Source: Brachycybe producta
Taxonomy: Eukaryota > Arthropoda > Diplopoda > Playtdesmida > Andrognathidae
Reading direction: 5' to 3'
NCBI GenBank assembly: GCA_036925085.1
Contig: JAUPFP010000027.1
Location: 3,151,501 to 3,215,500, forward strand
Length of the DNA stretch: 64,000 bases
Each line of letters begins with the position of its first letter. The first letter of the stretch is position 1. The notes under the pieces are model-generated. The model made no database searches, was not told where the DNA came from, and worked only from the letters and a program-made list of their open reading frames with translations. Both the position numbers and the translations under genes were made by a program. This document shows positions 1-15,804 of the stretch, piece after piece.

Positions 1-3000
1 TGTCAAAATATACACGTTTTATTATGAGAAAAACACGAACTTCGCAAGAATCTCTTCCTCCGTCGTCGTATCCGGCACACAAGAATATATCTGGAATACT
101 TTCTAAGAATCCGGCTCTTCTGTATTCCTGTTCACATTCGGCATTCGTTATGACCGGCACCTGAACTTCTTGAAGAATATTTGGAAGTGGGCCATCTGTG
201 GGTGTGCATGCGCAAAAATGAGTCAATCCAGGTTATAGTCTTAAATTAATTTCAATAATTAGGTCATGTGTGTGTGTTATTCATACCAACGTACAACCTT
301 CCCCATCCGGTTACAAATCCGGTTTTATTTACAAAATTATTGTCGTCCGTTGGTAAACAAATGGGAATTATGTTAATTTGAAAGGTGACTGGATCGTAGA
401 AACGGAGCAAAGCTAAATCGTTTTCAAATGTTCTCGAATTGAATTCCGGATGAATCGTCATTATTTGAACTCGTCTTTCGACGTGTGGTAACGTTTCCGA
501 ATCCGAACTCAGATCGAATTCTCCTATTCTTAAAAGAAGATCTTCCGGAAGAACACTTTTTTTTTGTTGGAATAAAGACATTTAAAATTTATTCTCTAGA
601 AGTAATTCTTCGAACACAGACAGATATTAAATATTTGAATTACCCATCGACACAATGAGCAGCTGTAATTGCCCAATTTTCATTCAGCAATGCGGCGCCA
701 CATTTATGCATAAATGTCGTTCTTTTCCATTGACGTAATGAGATCTACAAACAAATAAATTGACACCAAATATTTTAAAAATATAAAAATATTTACGGGC
801 GACGTGCGACTTATAGAGTGGTTGAGTTCGACTGCAAAATGTTGTCGCAGATGGCTGTCCTGTCGTTGACAATATATTGCTATGAAAAGACGCTGGACCT
901 TTCTAAATAAGCCACACGACGACTGCATTTCATAGTCGAACTTGACCAGAAAAAAGTGGTTTGTGTGCATTTGAGTGAGATGAACTGCGACAAGTGGTCG
1001 GCGTGTGGCCGTATAGATGACCACTTTTTTGCAGTTAATTCAACTGCACCAGGGCCACTTCTAAACCACTGACAGTCGACTCAAGTGATTGGTTTCAGCC
1101 ACACAAATACTTTTTTTAGCAGTAAATCTCGACCACTAAAAGTCGCTCGTCTGTGAACATCCCCTAAATGAACTTGAGTTTTTGGTCGTTGATCAAATTG
1201 TAAATCACCTGCCATGGCCACTCTCCAAATTGCGTTTTCTGGCCATTAACAATTCTACCTGTTGGTCTTTCCTTGTAAAGTTGTCGTCCACATGCTACGA
1301 ACAGGAAAAGAAAAGAAAGCAAATTAACAATTGAAGGAAAATGTGATTCACATCAACCCAAATTTGAAATTCCTAGTGGCATAAATATGTCTACAAATCA
1401 CTGGCCCATGAAGATATAACAAACAATAGCATATCTTTAAAAGGTCCAGTTCAGAATTTCGAGACTTCCCGTAGAGTTGACCGAGTTAATATTTCACAAT
1501 TAAAAGGAAGAACTTTACTTCTTCGAGGACTTTGAAACGGTGCTTCGTTTTTCGAGGTGCAATTAAGAAATTCTGACAAAAAATGCCAATTGCTTTCCAA
1601 ATAAACGTTAATATTGTACAAACCAGCATGGTAATCCATTTCGGCCAGTTTCGTTATATCGAATCCTGTTGTAGTGGAATCGGTAGAAGTGGCATTCGTG
1701 CTCTCGATATTGTCGTCTGCCGTAGAAGTGCTATTGGTAGTGGTGGTTTCCGTGATTGTATTTGGTCTCGTAGCCGGCACGACGGTTGTTCTAGTGTTCG
1801 AAGTTTCCGAAGAAGGACTCCGAGTAGTTCCTTTCGTAGTTGGTGTTGGTTTAGACGATGTTGGTGGTAATATTGTTGTAGGAGGTACCGATGGCATCGT
1901 CGTTACCGTCATCTCGACGAAATCGTCTGTCACAATGTTATTGTCGATGGTGTCGGTAAATACATCATTGTAATCGATGGTTTCCGATTCGGTTATTGTC
2001 AATGTAGTAATTTCATCACCGGTGGTAGTCGTCCAAGTATTACTTTCGGAAGTACTGAGCAAGGATGTTGTTGTTGTTGTGTCGGAATCTGTTACGAGAG
2101 TCGTCGCAAACGTAATGGGAGTAGTTATCGTTAGTTTTTCGGAAGTGGTAGTAGAGCTAGATGGTATCTCTGTCACCGTAGGTCCACTCGTTGGTTTAAG
2201 CCTACTACTACTACTAGTTGTACCAACAAACTTGTTCTTTGTTGTAAGTCCCGAAGATTCAATTATGGATCCCGGAATGTCGTTATATGTTGGTTTATTG
2301 GTGGCAGAAGAATATTTATTGTAACTTTCTACAGATAAATGGCAACAACTTCCAAAATAGAAGCGGTCAATACATGTACCCAAATGGGTACCATTCGATT
2401 TGATGCAGTCCAGTGCAAACATACAAACACCTCTGGCTGAAAGACTTTTGCCTTTACAAGGAAGTTGTCGAATATTTTGTCCAATGGCTAAACAGAGAGA
2501 AAAAAGACATTATTAAAACACTGTCAATTTTGCGGTTCCAAAGTTGCTCAAATGGCTCTAGCAACCAAACGGCAATTCGAAACGTCTTGAAAATACCTTA
2601 ATACCTGAAGAACATATTATTGTATTAAGGAATACCTGAAATAAGTTCCTAAATAACCTAACGGTGACTAGCAAAATGGACCTTTTTTAAGGTCAATGGT
2701 ATTTAACATGGGTCAAGCAATTCAAAATTCTTTAAATATTGCAACCAAAATATATATTAATACCTGGCCACAACATTCAACAAGAGATTGCAACTTTAAT
2801 TATCGTTAACAATTCAACTTAAAAGGCACTAAAGGTGGCTAGAATGGAGACCATGTTTTTTTTTGGGCCACATCAAATTTAGCTTAACATTGCGTCTATG
2901 GAGTCGTGCAACACGTGCACGTGCTAGAGTGCCTGTCTCTAAAATTGGCTCTTAAAAAGAAGAAGAAGAAAGTAAAAATATTTCTTTATAATAAAATTGA

Positions 3001-6000
3001 GAAGTGTAAAATAATAGAAGTGATTTCAGTTTTCAAGAGGGTTCTTTTTTTTTTTGGAAACCAGTTTTCTAATTCATTTCGAAACAAAAGACGAGTTTTG
3101 TTGAACAAAAAAAACTCCGTTATTCTAGGTGGTCACTAGTATAGGTCACATGTGAACATGACCACAAATAGCCCCGTTATCTTATTTCCTTTTACTAGGA
3201 AGAAGAAGAAAAAGGAGATTTTTGATGATGATGACGATGATGATACGGTTGGCGTGGAAAATGAACAAAAAAAATGTCAGTTTAGTTGTTCAAGCAAGAA
3301 TGAATATGAACGCGGGGTCATCCTCTCGGTTATTAACGAATATATCGCTTAAAAAGTGGTTTTAAACACGTGTGAACGCCCCTTCTTGAAGACTCTTATT
3401 TTGTCCTTCAGCTGCAATAACCAAGAGAAAGATGTGTTTTAGAAACTAGAAGGGTAGCTCATTCATTTAAGGTTAATAATTTACTTAATAATAAAATACA
3501 TGAAAATACACTAAAGTGATTGAGCTCCCCCCATCCAGTTTCTAAAACCCTTTCAAGTTTCTCTTTTTATTTGTCGCCTGAAAAACAGAAATAATGAAGA
3601 GTTCAAAAATCAGCTGCTCATGTTAGAATTTTTCAACAGCAAAAAAAAAACCTGTTTCATTTTCTCTTTCTTTTTCAATTTTAGCAATAACATATTTTAA
3701 AAGATTGGGGGAGGGTGGGATAACACACACACAATTAGAGGTGATAATGGAGATGGGGGGGGGGGGGGTAAACGAATTGCTATTGACCTTGGTGGACGGA
3801 CCAAATGGTTTCTCGGCCGACTGGCCCTGAAGGCTTTCTTTCTTTCGAAGAAAAAAAAAACCAGCATGTTGGCATGCGGAAAAACACCAAAGTGACCTCG
3901 TTCGAATTAGCAGCAGCAGCAGCCGCCAGTGCCATTCTCAAACGGGACATTTTCGAACCACGACCACCATCATCAAGAGAGAGAGAGAGAGAGAGAGAAC
4001 AAGGTGAATAACCTTAACTCTTGTATGTATATATATAGGGAGGGAGGGAGGGAGAGTGTGTACATGTGGGCTAAAGTGTTTGTGTCAGGTGTACTAATTG
4101 TGTAAATAGCCTTACAAAATTAAACCTCTTCCCGCCACATTATATAATAAGATGGAACCAATGGGAGAGAGAAAATTAAGCTCCATTTCATGGCTACGTA
4201 ATTAAATTAAATGACAAAATGGAGTGGATTGTCATCATCTTAAAAGAAAAAAGGTGATTGATGCTCATTTTGCATATTTAATTAAGTTACAAAGTCGAAA
4301 GGTTGTTTTACAAATTGAGAATCCAAACTTTTATTTAATCTTGTGTTTGTTTAATTAGATCAACAAATTGGATAAACGTTTTCTACGCGATTTTTTAATT
4401 TAATTAATTTCCTGACTAGATGATTATTCTGGTTATTCTGCACTTTTAGAAAAGCAAAACTAAGAAGAAATTAAAAGTGTGTTAGATACTAGAAGGACGG
4501 TAGCTGAACATCTAGTTTCTAAAACGCTTTTAAGTTTCTCTTCATTTTGCTACTTGAAAGGCAGAATAATCAAGAGTTTCAAATCAAATTAACAATTTTC
4601 TATATTATTATACATTTCAAGGGGCTATTTTTTAATGGGGACGACATATAAGAAAATCATGTACGAGATTCACTCAGATTCACTGAGATTCACAGCAGCA
4701 GATGGTTCATATTATGGGCAAGCTGGTTTATTTTTTATCCGTGTTTTACTACTTGATTACCCAGAAATAGAATTGAATTCTTAAAATTCAGTAAAAACAC
4801 GTATGAAAAGTAAAACTATTTGCCATACTGTACGAGATTCACCCCTCTATGTCGCCCCCAACCTTTGATTTGTTTTCTTTTTCTGCTAACTTTAGAAAAA
4901 CCTGAATTTTAAAAAATAGTAATAATAAGCAGAAAGGAAAAATTAAAATAATTACGTAATTTTGATTCTTAATTAAATTAATAGGAGGACAAAATGAATA
5001 CAGACTAAATCTCACTTGACCTTGATTATGCAAATTTCTTTTAAGACGAGAAGAAGGTGAGAAAAACATATCGGACAAAACAACTTTGTAAAATAGTCGT
5101 CGTATTGATGACCCAGATTAATAAAAAGGCGTCGTCTTATTTTTCAAATTTATATAATATATAATAACCATCGTACAATCCTTTTATATAAAGAAAAATC
5201 CTCGGCCAGTCGAGTTCAGGGAAGTTTCTACTCCTCCCCTTAACCCCCCCTCCTCCTCCTTTTTTAACACCTTGCTTTTAACCGAATTCATCATCGTAGA
5301 AAATAAACTTGTTCATTTTTTTTTATCAATTTATATCATCAAAGGTCAAAATAAAAAATAAGAAAGGAAAAACAAAAAACAGAAACAACTTTTGTTCCAA
5401 ATATTTTATTGTAAACGAGGCCTCTTGAACTCTTCATTAATTGCGTCTTTCAGGAAAGAAAAATAAAGAAGAGAAACTTGAATGCATTTTAGAAACTAGA
5501 ATGCTCAAACACGCATGCTGATATTTTTCAAAATAAACTTAATTTTTTATATTTGTCAAATTATGTCGGTTTGAAAATGACACCACTTTATTTTTTAATA
5601 TTTGTCTATAAAAAGTTTATTTTGAAAGATGTCAAACATGAATTATAAGTGTTTGAGCTACTATTACCCTTCTAGTTTGTAAAACACTTTCTAGTTGTTC
5701 TCCTGAAAGGAAGACTAATTAGAATTGATATAAATTTCTATATAAAAAGGAAGCAGTCATTTTCACCTTATCCTGATGCTATTATAAAAAAGCCTACATT
5801 TATCAGTTAATTATATATTATTAGATTGAATTTGTAGAATTAATTAAAAAGAAGCTAATTCACTGAACTGTATTTTTTAAACGTTTGTCGTTTTTTTTTT
5901 AATAGAGAAAGTTCCGATCATTTTTCAGTAAAAATATTTCCGTTTCGATCGAATCATTTTCAATAAAACGGGAACTTTTTTTTTGTATTATTTTAAATTT

Positions 6001-7501
6001 TGCATCATTAGTCAAGTGTGTTATTATTTCCAATAATATGTAATTGTCTTCAATTGTTACTTTCACATTATGGATTCTTTCTCTTGTAAGTTTTGACAAT
6101 TGTCACAAAAATCATTAAAAAAAAAACAAGAGAAAACTGCACAATTGTCGATTATATTATATTATATATTCTAATCGTTCTTCTTATTATTTCCTTGTGT
6201 GTAATAAGTTATATTATTCTTTTTTGCTTGTTGGCCTCGACCTCAAGATGCTGAAAAATCAGAGCACGAACTACAATAAGGGAAGAGGAGGGAACTTTTA
6301 ACAGAAAAGTTCAAAATGAATAATAATAAAACTAACAACAATTTTTCAAGTACTACCTTCCGCTTCTTTTTTTAAATATTTCTGTACACTTTTTGTTGTT
6401 GTTTTGGACAAAATAGAATCTCCGAAAATACAAATTTCAAAGTTTACTAGAATTTTTTAAGATGGTTTTCAACTCGAATCATTCTATGTTTGCAAACTAG
6501 AAGGGTAGCCCAATCACTTAATTGTATTTTCCATGTTTGATATCTTTCAAAATGAACTTTTTATGGCACACAAATTTAAAAAAGAAATATCGCCTGCTTA
6601 TAATTTGAACATTTAAACATTTTCAAACTGACATAAAACGTTAATTTTGAAAGATATTAAACATGGAAACACTCTCTAAGTGAATAAGCAAGCAGCCTTT
6701 CTAGTTTCGAAAACACATTTTCTTCATTTTGCACCTGATAAGAGACTGAATAAGAAACTTAATATTACTAATAACATTATGACAAATATTCGTCATTCGA
6801 ATTCAATTTTAGCTATTTTCCCTGTTACTTTTTTCGGTCTTCTGTAATAGGAATTCTTGTGGTTCACCTTTTGTTCTTTCTATGAAATAAAGGTGTCTTA
6901 TGATATAATAAAAAGAGACATTCTTGGTAATTCATTCTGAAGGTGGATGAAACCCCCTAAATCCCAGGTCACTTTCACCCCCCTCTTCCTCCCCTGCTGA
7001 AAACATCCCCTTTGAAAGAAATTTAATGAATTGTGTAAACGGGGCCTCGCGAACTCTTGATTATTCTGTCTTTTTGGTTAGAAATAGGTGAAACTTGACA
7101 TGTGGTTTGGAAACTAGAAAGGTAGCTCAATCACTTTTAAAGGTATTTTCATGTTGATATCATTGAAAATATTTTAATGTCAGATTATCAAACATGAAAA
7201 AATACTTCCTAAAAGTGGTTCGAGCTTAACATTCTAATATAATTTCTCTTTAATTGTGCACCTGACAAACAGAATATTCAGTTGTTCATAAATCATCTTA
7301 ATTTTTACCTGTCTAGAAATGCAATAAGAGAGCATCCTTACCTCTTGGCGTGTGCACTGGATGAGAAGTTACCACCATAAGTGGTAATGGTAATAAAATA
7401 AGGATATTTGCAACTGAAAGCCACAATATGAAGAAGGTAGAGAAGAAGAAATTAAGTGTTCTTCTGTAGCAAGAACTGCCTTTCATAGAAACACAGGTCA
7501 T
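1..7501 (-). CDS. Stubble/filzig-type transmembrane clip-domain serine protease (3' end off window)
   Basis: Six exons join in phase: 7501-7342, 2487-1519, 1294-1209, 744-644, 555-287 and 195-41 (580 codons so far); the gene runs off the left edge. Residues 1-53 carry a cytoplasmic-side RR and a long hydrophobic segment (about 15-45), suiting a type II signal anchor. Residues 64-102 hold six cysteines (64, 75, 81, 92, 101, 102) in the disulfide-knot pattern of Stubble-like proteases. A Thr/Ser-rich mucin-like stalk follows (about 110-345). The S1 domain starts at the activation site PTGR|IVNG (R390/I391), with His435 in TAAHC and Asp485 in DLALL. The last exon ends at RDSCE, just before the expected GDSGG, so the catalytic Ser must be in the next exon, outside the window. 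Family knowledge: these proteases remodel apical matrix and epithelia in insects. I cannot tell which paralogue (Stubble, filzig, Notopleural, lint) it is. Confidence 0.93.
745..1208. repeat. Inverted-repeat element filling a protease intron
   Basis: The 464-bp intron between the activation-site exon and the His exon is mostly one element (about 795-1172). Its ends are imperfect inverted repeats: the left end has GGGCGACGTGCGACTTATAG and the right end reads, on the other strand, as a similar run (GACGAGCGACTTTTAGTGG). No coding potential was seen. Confidence 0.4.
1519..2487 (-). CDS. Protease exon 2: disulfide-knot domain and Thr/Ser-rich stalk
   Basis: A 969-nt exon between acceptor CTGTTTAG and donor GAA|GTAAAG. 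The first 50 residues hold the six-cysteine clip-like knot, with HLGTC and FGSCC as family hallmarks. The remaining roughly 270 residues are dominated by Thr and Ser runs with scattered NxT/NxS sequons, so heavy O-glycosylation is expected. It ends with a basic PRR just before the catalytic module. Confidence 0.9.
5411..5720. repeat. Family C inverted-repeat element
   Basis: Left arm: CTTGAACTCTT, then GAGAAACTTGA, then TTTAGAAACTAGAA, then TTCAAAATAAACTT. Right arm mirrors it: AAGTTTATTTTGAAAGATG, then CCTTCTAGTTTGTAAAACAC, then CTCCTGAAAGGAAGA. The arms are about 110-130 bp with a short AT-rich centre. Same layout as the copies listed below. Confidence 0.6.
6465..6755. repeat. Family C inverted-repeat element
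   Basis: Left arm contains AAACTAGAAGGGTAGC, CCAATCACTTAATTG and TTTCAAAATGAAC. Right arm contains TTTTGAAAGATATTAAACATG and CCTTTCTAGTTTCGAAAACA. The outer left arm is diverged. Confidence 0.55.
7038..7300. repeat. Family C inverted-repeat element
   Basis: Left arm has GCGAACTCTTGATTATTCTG, GAAACTAGAAAGGTAGCTC and TTCATGTTGATATC. The right arm is decayed but keeps the hexamer-rich end CACCTGACAAACAGAATATT. Its edge lies about 40 bp from the protease first-exon donor. Confidence 0.5.
7342..7501 (-). CDS. Protease exon 1: N-terminal signal anchor
   Basis: The ATG at 7501 has A at -3. The 53 codons encode a Cys/Arg-containing head, then a hydrophobic stretch rich in Phe, Leu, Ile and Val, then SHPVHTPR. 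It ends at a strong donor (GAG|GTAAGG) in phase 1. The next exon (acceptor TTTAG at 2488) starts with two bases that complete an Ala codon, so the join is in frame. The link is inferred from splice phase and from family layout; a further upstream exon cannot be excluded. Confidence 0.7.
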
Positions 7502-9761
7502 CGTTCCTTCAATGACACTTTTTTTTATATATATATATGATGATGATTATTATTATAATAATAATAATAATAATAAAAACCCCTAATAATGGACAGTCCA
7601 CTCAAAATATTAAATAAATTAAAAACATCAGACAAATATATTTCACTGTAACTTCATTATTATTGATGCTAATTCAAAATAAACATTTTTTTTTCTCTTA
7701 ATTATTACAATATTAAAATAAAAAGAAATAAAGTTGTCTATTGATTAAATGGACTTTTTCATCATCACTGTCATCATCATCCTCAACAAGATAATCATCT
7801 GAGCCATCAGCTCCAACTGGTAAGCAAAAGTTTACAACTGACTGTCTTCTCCATCATCAGATCAGGAGGAACAGAAGAAAAGTGCAGCAGCCTACAACAC
7901 AACAAACACACCTTCAGAAGAAGAACAGAAATAAAAAAAAAGTCAAGGAAGGAAGGAAGGAAGAAGAGGTGGTGCAAAAGGAGGAAGGTCACACCCTACT
8001 ACCTGAAACACTCACCCACTCTCTAGAGAACCCCCCCTCCCTTATTTTTCAATTATGTCTTCTTCCTTTCCACCTCCTTTTTTCCATCTAATGTTGGTTA
8101 CTTATGGTGACGTCATCTTCGATGTGGTCAACCAAGCAATCATTATAGTCAACTATTATGTCTGTTACCTGTTGCTATTTGCAAAAAGAAGAAGAAACCC
8201 AAATGACATATTTCAACCAGTCTACATAAATGTTAAACTAAAATTATTATTTGCTGTAGTTAAGCTGAATTTAATTTTCTTAAACAAATTCTAATAATGC
8301 TTTTGAAATTTTTATGTTGTTATTTACATAGATGTGTATATAAAGTGTTAAATTAAAACAATAGTAATTATCTCTGATCTAATTAAACATCATCAGACAG
8401 TAGTATTTGGAACTTTGCATTTTATTCTCTTAAGTGTCTCATTGATTGAATAAGACAATTCTTTTGGCCTTACTGATCTTTTTTCTACTGATGACAATAT
8501 ACATCCAAAATTTAATTAGTTAATTACAGATCAGAATTTGAATTTTTCGGACTAAACCAGAATTGCAATTTATTTTTTCATCTTTAAACATTCAGGGTCT
8601 AATTTATGAAAAGGCAGACTCAACAGCAGCTGCTCAATGCACCCACATTAGCAATAAATAGTTACAAAATTTAGACCAGATTTTATTTTTCATTTTAACT
8701 GGAGAAAAATTAGCTTTGCTATTAACTATCTGGCACATTCATTCGAAAAGTTATAACTTTTGCTAAGGACCTTTGTAAACATCTGCTGTATATTATAATT
8801 TTTCTTGAAGTTGCTCCTAAAATTCATGGAAAACTAATTTCAAATAGTAAAACAACAATTTATAACTAATTTTAAACATTTGGAAAAATTCTAAACGCAT
8901 TTGTAATAGTAACTTAATCTTATATAGTTGCCATAAAGTAAGGTGAAGCGTGTGACGTCAGAGCTTTTGACCACAAAAATAGGGTTGTGTCGTTTTCGTC
9001 AAAAGGAATGGAAAGAATCCTTTTGTTTAAACTCTTTTCAAAAGCATTTGCTATCCTCATTTTTCTATAAGGCTAAATGAGACAATCCTAAATTTGTTGA
9101 CAATCCCTCTGACGTCACTAATTTTATCTTACAGTGAGGTTACTATAAAATTCGTTTTTTTTTAAAATATAAAAGGAAAAAACAAATTTTGAATCTGCAC
9201 CCTTTTCCCATAAGATTCTTATTTTTGTTAACACAAATTTTGTCTATGACTCGTATAAACCAGAAAATATACGATTTTTTAAATTTTTTTTTACTTTTCT
9301 TCGTTGAAATAGGTGAATTATGACTAGGCATGTACTAGGCTTCTGTAAAATAGTCTCAAGGAGGCTTCCATACTAATTGAGAACGAGAGATCGATACTTT
9401 TTTGTCAGCATCGATATTAAAAATAGTATCGATATTCGGCCATTTTTGTTTTTTTGTTGTTGTTTCATTGAATTTTCAGTTTTTTTCTTCTTCTTCGAAT
9501 CTTTGCAAATTTCTTTTCCGATGTTTACAATCCGTCATCATCGGCGTTAATCGGATGTTATTGATCGAAACAAACACGGTATTTTTGTATTTAATTGATC
9601 TACGATAAAAGTGCAATCGAATTTAGACGGTTGAAACCACTTTTTAAATTCGAATTTCGAACAGAAAACACTTATTTTTTTTACATTTTGCTTTTCGGAA
9701 GAAAGGCTTTTTTCCGTCTTCTCTTTTTCCGTCGCTGTTTTTTTTTATTTCCGACATCAAA
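7502..9761. promoter_or_regulatory. Divergent spacer between protease and Rab11
   Basis: This 2.26-kb spacer must hold the 5' leaders and promoters of both genes. It contains a (TAA)n tract (about 7543-7576), TGACGTCA at 8108, a family A MITE (8928-9147) and polypyrimidine-rich DNA up to the Rab11 start codon. I see no clear TATA box for either gene and assign no start site. Confidence 0.4.
8928..9147. repeat. Family A MITE, copy 1
   Basis: Imperfect inverted ends: the left has AAGGTGAAGCGTGTGACGTC and the right, read on the other strand, has CCTCACTGTAAGATAAAATT followed by AGTGACGTCAG. Each arm carries TGACGTCA (8953, 9110). The most diverged of the five copies. Confidence 0.55.
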
Positions 9762-12006
<2,245 letters not shown>

Positions 12007-14839
12007 AAGACGAAACAGTTAGTTCAAAACCCCGAGGGTTGTTGAGGTGGAGATGAAGAAGAGACGAAAGGAGGAGGTGAGTTTTATCGGAATTTAAACA
12101 AAAGGTAGATGATTAACAAACGTCGGATGACGATCAATCGCTTTTCTCTCTCTCTCTCTCTCTCTGTGTCAATTAAAATGTGAATTAGAAGCAAATTTTG
12201 CTTCTTTTGTTTGCTGGACAATGAACAATTATTATAAAAGGGTGCACTTTAAAATCCGTTTAAACTTTTTCGAGTTGTAACTTCAAACGAAAGAGAGAAC
12301 GGAAGTTACGACTTGTTCCTCTCCCTTTTTTTTGTATCTCTTTAAGCGAGGGGGGGAAATAAGTTCCGTCGTTGTTGCTTTTTGTTTCTCTCTCTCTCTC
12401 TCTTGAAATAGTATTTGAATGCTTTTGTGAAATTGAGAGAAAAAGGAGAGAGAGATTTTTTGTTGGCGTTTATTTTTCGTAATCGTGATTGCGATTTGGA
12501 GTCTAAAAATGACTCGCTCTGCTCGTGCTGCAGTGCTGTCGTTAGTTGCTTTCGTCGGGTATTTCCACCGCTCCTTCCCTCTCCCTTTCCCCCTCCCTTT
12601 TCTGCCAAAATCCTCTCTAAGAAAGTGAATGTTCGAAGTAATATTATTATTATTATACCTTATTATTATCACGTGGTAGTAAAAGTCGAAACGTGTATCG
12701 GTTTTTTTTTTTGTAAAACACGAGATTATCGATCTCTCTGTCTTTTATCTATCTCGCTCCGGTAATCAATTGACGCCTAATAATTACACAAACACATAAT
12801 TTGAATTCTGGGTAATAAAATTGTGCATATAACAAAATTGATATATTGAGTGTATATCTTTGTGAGTAATAATAATAATAATTTCGAAAGCACAATGTTT
12901 CATTCCGTGTTTTTGAAATGTGCTTTCAATGGACTCTTTTATGTTATTCTATATAATTATTATGAAAACTGTTGTTAATCTCTCCCAGCTTTTAATTTTT
13001 TATTTTCTAAATGAATCATAGTTTGAAACCCGGGTTTTTGTTATTAGTTTAATTAATTGTAAGAATTTGAAGAAGAAAAAAAATCAGGGTTTGTATTTGT
13101 AAAATATCAGAACAAAGAAAATAATTTCGCTTTTTTTTTTGCTTTCTTGTAATTTAGTTTTTCGGTTTTCATAAGGGGAGGTAGTATCAAAAAAGGGGTT
13201 TTTTTTTTTGTAATTTGCACAGTAGTGCTCATTTTTGCACAATTTGCTCAAATTTTGATTCCAAATCCCTCCTGAAATAAATCCTAATCTCTGTATGTCA
13301 AGGTGCCATTTTGTGTGACAGTGAGAGACAAACTGAGAAATCTGTAGGTCTTCTTACCTCTCTCTCTCTCTCTCTCTGTATTTAAAAAACCTTTTTTGCT
13401 TAAAATAAAGTTAAGCTTAAAACACGACAAAAGTCTATAGTAAGCCTATTGAGAGTTTTTAAGTTTCGCTTTGTCTTAAGAAACGTTTTAGAATACGGCT
13501 GTTAAAATGAAACGATCTTTTCGATTTGAACCTTGTTTGTTCCTTTCCTTTCTAGCCTTAATCCTTCCTGATTGATACGGTTTTTTCTTTTCTCTCTCCG
13601 TTGTTTCCGACTGATTCCTCCTCCTCCCCGCCCCCCTCGGAAGTCTGATTATAAGAGACTTCTGCTTGTTAATTATAATTAATTGATGCACTTTGTAAAC
13701 ATTGTAAAACAAAACAAAAAACATTTTATTATTATTGGAAAGAAATTTGAATTGTGTTGTACAATCAATCAAATTGCATAAATGTATTTATATCATGGAT
13801 TCTTGTGAATGGGGGGGGATGGTCTCTTGAAACAAATGTCTCAAAAGGGGGAATTTTTAGTTATGGAATGAATAATCGGTATTAGATGAAAAATGAAAGG
13901 TAAAAAATGGTAGAAATTTCTTTTCAAAATAACAAAAAAATTAGGTTTTTTTAAATTTTGCTCTTATGAAAAGAATTGTCAAAGAGTTGGTGTTATCAGC
14001 TGTTCATAAAACCCATCATAAGTTGAAATTGAAAACGATTTTTTTTTCCCAAAACTTAAGCATTTTATAATATCATTTTCGGTATTTTTATGGTATAGTT
14101 TTTTATTCCATATATGTTAAATTAGCATTCGATTTTAATTATTTGATAAAATATTTCATAATAATGAAAAGCAAAAAGATGGTTTTTTTATGGAAATGCC
14201 ACTAGATGGCGATATGAACAGAATCAATGTTATTAAAGAGAGAAAACTCTTTGCGATTATAATTTATGCATAATACATTTATTCTTTTGTAAAACTTGCT
14301 TCTTGAATTCAGAGTTAAGTTTTACAAAAAAAATAGTATTTATGAAATTATATTTGTTATTGTGTAGTGAAAATTGAGAATTAAATAATGCAATGCGATT
14401 TGTGGGCAATATCGATAGTCTGGATTGATATCGATCCATATTGTATCATATCGATGTGAGTTGTTTTGGCGGGAACGTGTGGTTTTCTTCTTCTGTTTAT
14501 TTTCTAAGAAAAATTCCTTCGTTTTTAACTTCAAAGTGTAGTTTAAAAGTTTATTTTTAATGATTTTGTGTGAAGTTCATAGTTTAACTTAAGTAACAAG
14601 GAACGGACATTTTCATAAACAGGTTTGTTATAATAATGTGAAATTAATCAAGTAAACTAAATTAAGATGACAAAACATTGAATTCATTTATTATTTACAA
14701 TAAGAAAAAGTACATTTTAAGCAGTTGTTTGAAAGACATTTTAATTTCTAATGCAAAAAAAAAATCATTTTGACTTAAATATGAAGATCACCAATATAAA
14801 ATAAATCCATATTTGGCTCCTCCTTCACCACCCCTTTGT

Positions 14840-15078
14840 ATGCGTGCCTCATCGTAAGAAGGAGCTTGTGACGTCAGAGGGGTTGATGTCAAATTTAGAA
14901 TTGTTCTTTTTATCTTGATACTAAAGATGTGATATTAATCGTTCTCAACAGTTTTAAAACAAAGGAATAATTCATTCTTTTGTTGTTGCCTCCTTTTTAT
15001 TAGAAAAAATAACGCAATCCTAATTTTTTCGTCAACCCATCTGACGTCACACAAGCTTCTTACGATGAGGTACGTATA
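14840..15078. repeat. Family A MITE, copy 2
   Basis: Inverted ends of about 40 bp: left GCCTCATCGTAAGAAGGAGC then TTGTGACGTCAGAGGGGTTG; right CAACCCATCTGACGTCACAC then AAGCTTCTTACGATGAGG. TGACGTCA at 14869 and 15042. The best preserved copy. Confidence 0.7.
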
Positions 15079-15510
15079 AAATATGCATTTCAGTACTTAG
15101 CTTTTCAGAAAGACATCAGCTAATTTGGTCTACTAGCCTCCGTCCCTAAGGCTAATGTGATGTGTGTACATGGAGGCTAGCTGTAGGTCAAACAGCACTT
15201 ACCTCTAAATAAGCTATTTTCTCTTCCACATTTGGTATTCTTAAAAAGCTAAAACAAAACGGCAAATAGTTACCATGAAACACAAGAATATTTCTAATAT
15301 TTTGACCTTCCCCCCAAACCCTCAACCGAGATTACTGACATTTTGGTTAAACTTTACCCATCACCCCGGGATCCCTCAATCCTTTTTCCCCTTTTCTACC
15401 TTAAATATATTATAAAACCCAGAAACCAAAATAAAGATGGTCTCATTCACACTTAACGTTTAGTGTGTAGTGAGTGTGAATCCATATTTGAATAGTCCAG
15501 CTGATAAAAC

Positions 15511-15702
15511 AGGCATCTGTAGACAGCTTCAGAATTTCTTTGGCTCCGCCCTTTTATGAGCGTCAGACCAAATTATCAACCAATTAGAAATAAAAATGGC
15601 GGGCCGGTGACATCAGACCCACAGTAACAAACCAATTAAAAATTGATGACGCTCACAAAAAGGCGGAGTCAAAGAAATTCTGAAGCTGTCTACAGATGTC
15701 TG
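15511..15702. repeat. Family B palindrome, subtype with AGACAGCTTC arms
   Basis: Arms of about 52 bp: CATCTGTAGACAGCTTCAGA at the left is matched in reverse at the right (TCTGAAGCTGTCTACAGATG). The core CTCCGCCC, ATGAGCGTCA and CCAATTAGAAAT is shared with the other family B copies. Confidence 0.65.
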
Positions 15703-15804
15703 TGCTGATAAAAGGGGTTATTTACAAGTAAGTATGGTTGCGGTCTTTGCACACACACAGTGTTAACACGGTTAACACGAAAATATATTTTCGGGTCTGC
15801 TCCC

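Larger units (their letters stand above)
2488..7341. other. Protease intron 1 with several family C repeats
   Basis: A 4.85-kb intron with no convincing exon on either strand. It holds family C inverted repeats or parts (about 3405-3612, 4440-4590, 5411-5720, 6465-6755, 7038-7300), a GA-rich microsatellite near 3976-3999, a GGGA run near 4040, and AT-rich filler. Confidence 0.6.

Noticed and set aside
1583-2324. Plus-strand open frames rich in Val/Ser opposite the protease stalk
   Set aside because: They are the antisense of the Thr/Ser-rich exon: repeated ACN codons read as GTN on the other strand. No splice or domain support.
7807-8294. Overlapping short frames in the divergent spacer
   Set aside because: Composed of polypyrimidine or polypurine low-complexity DNA (Leu/Phe or Lys/Glu runs); no conserved features.
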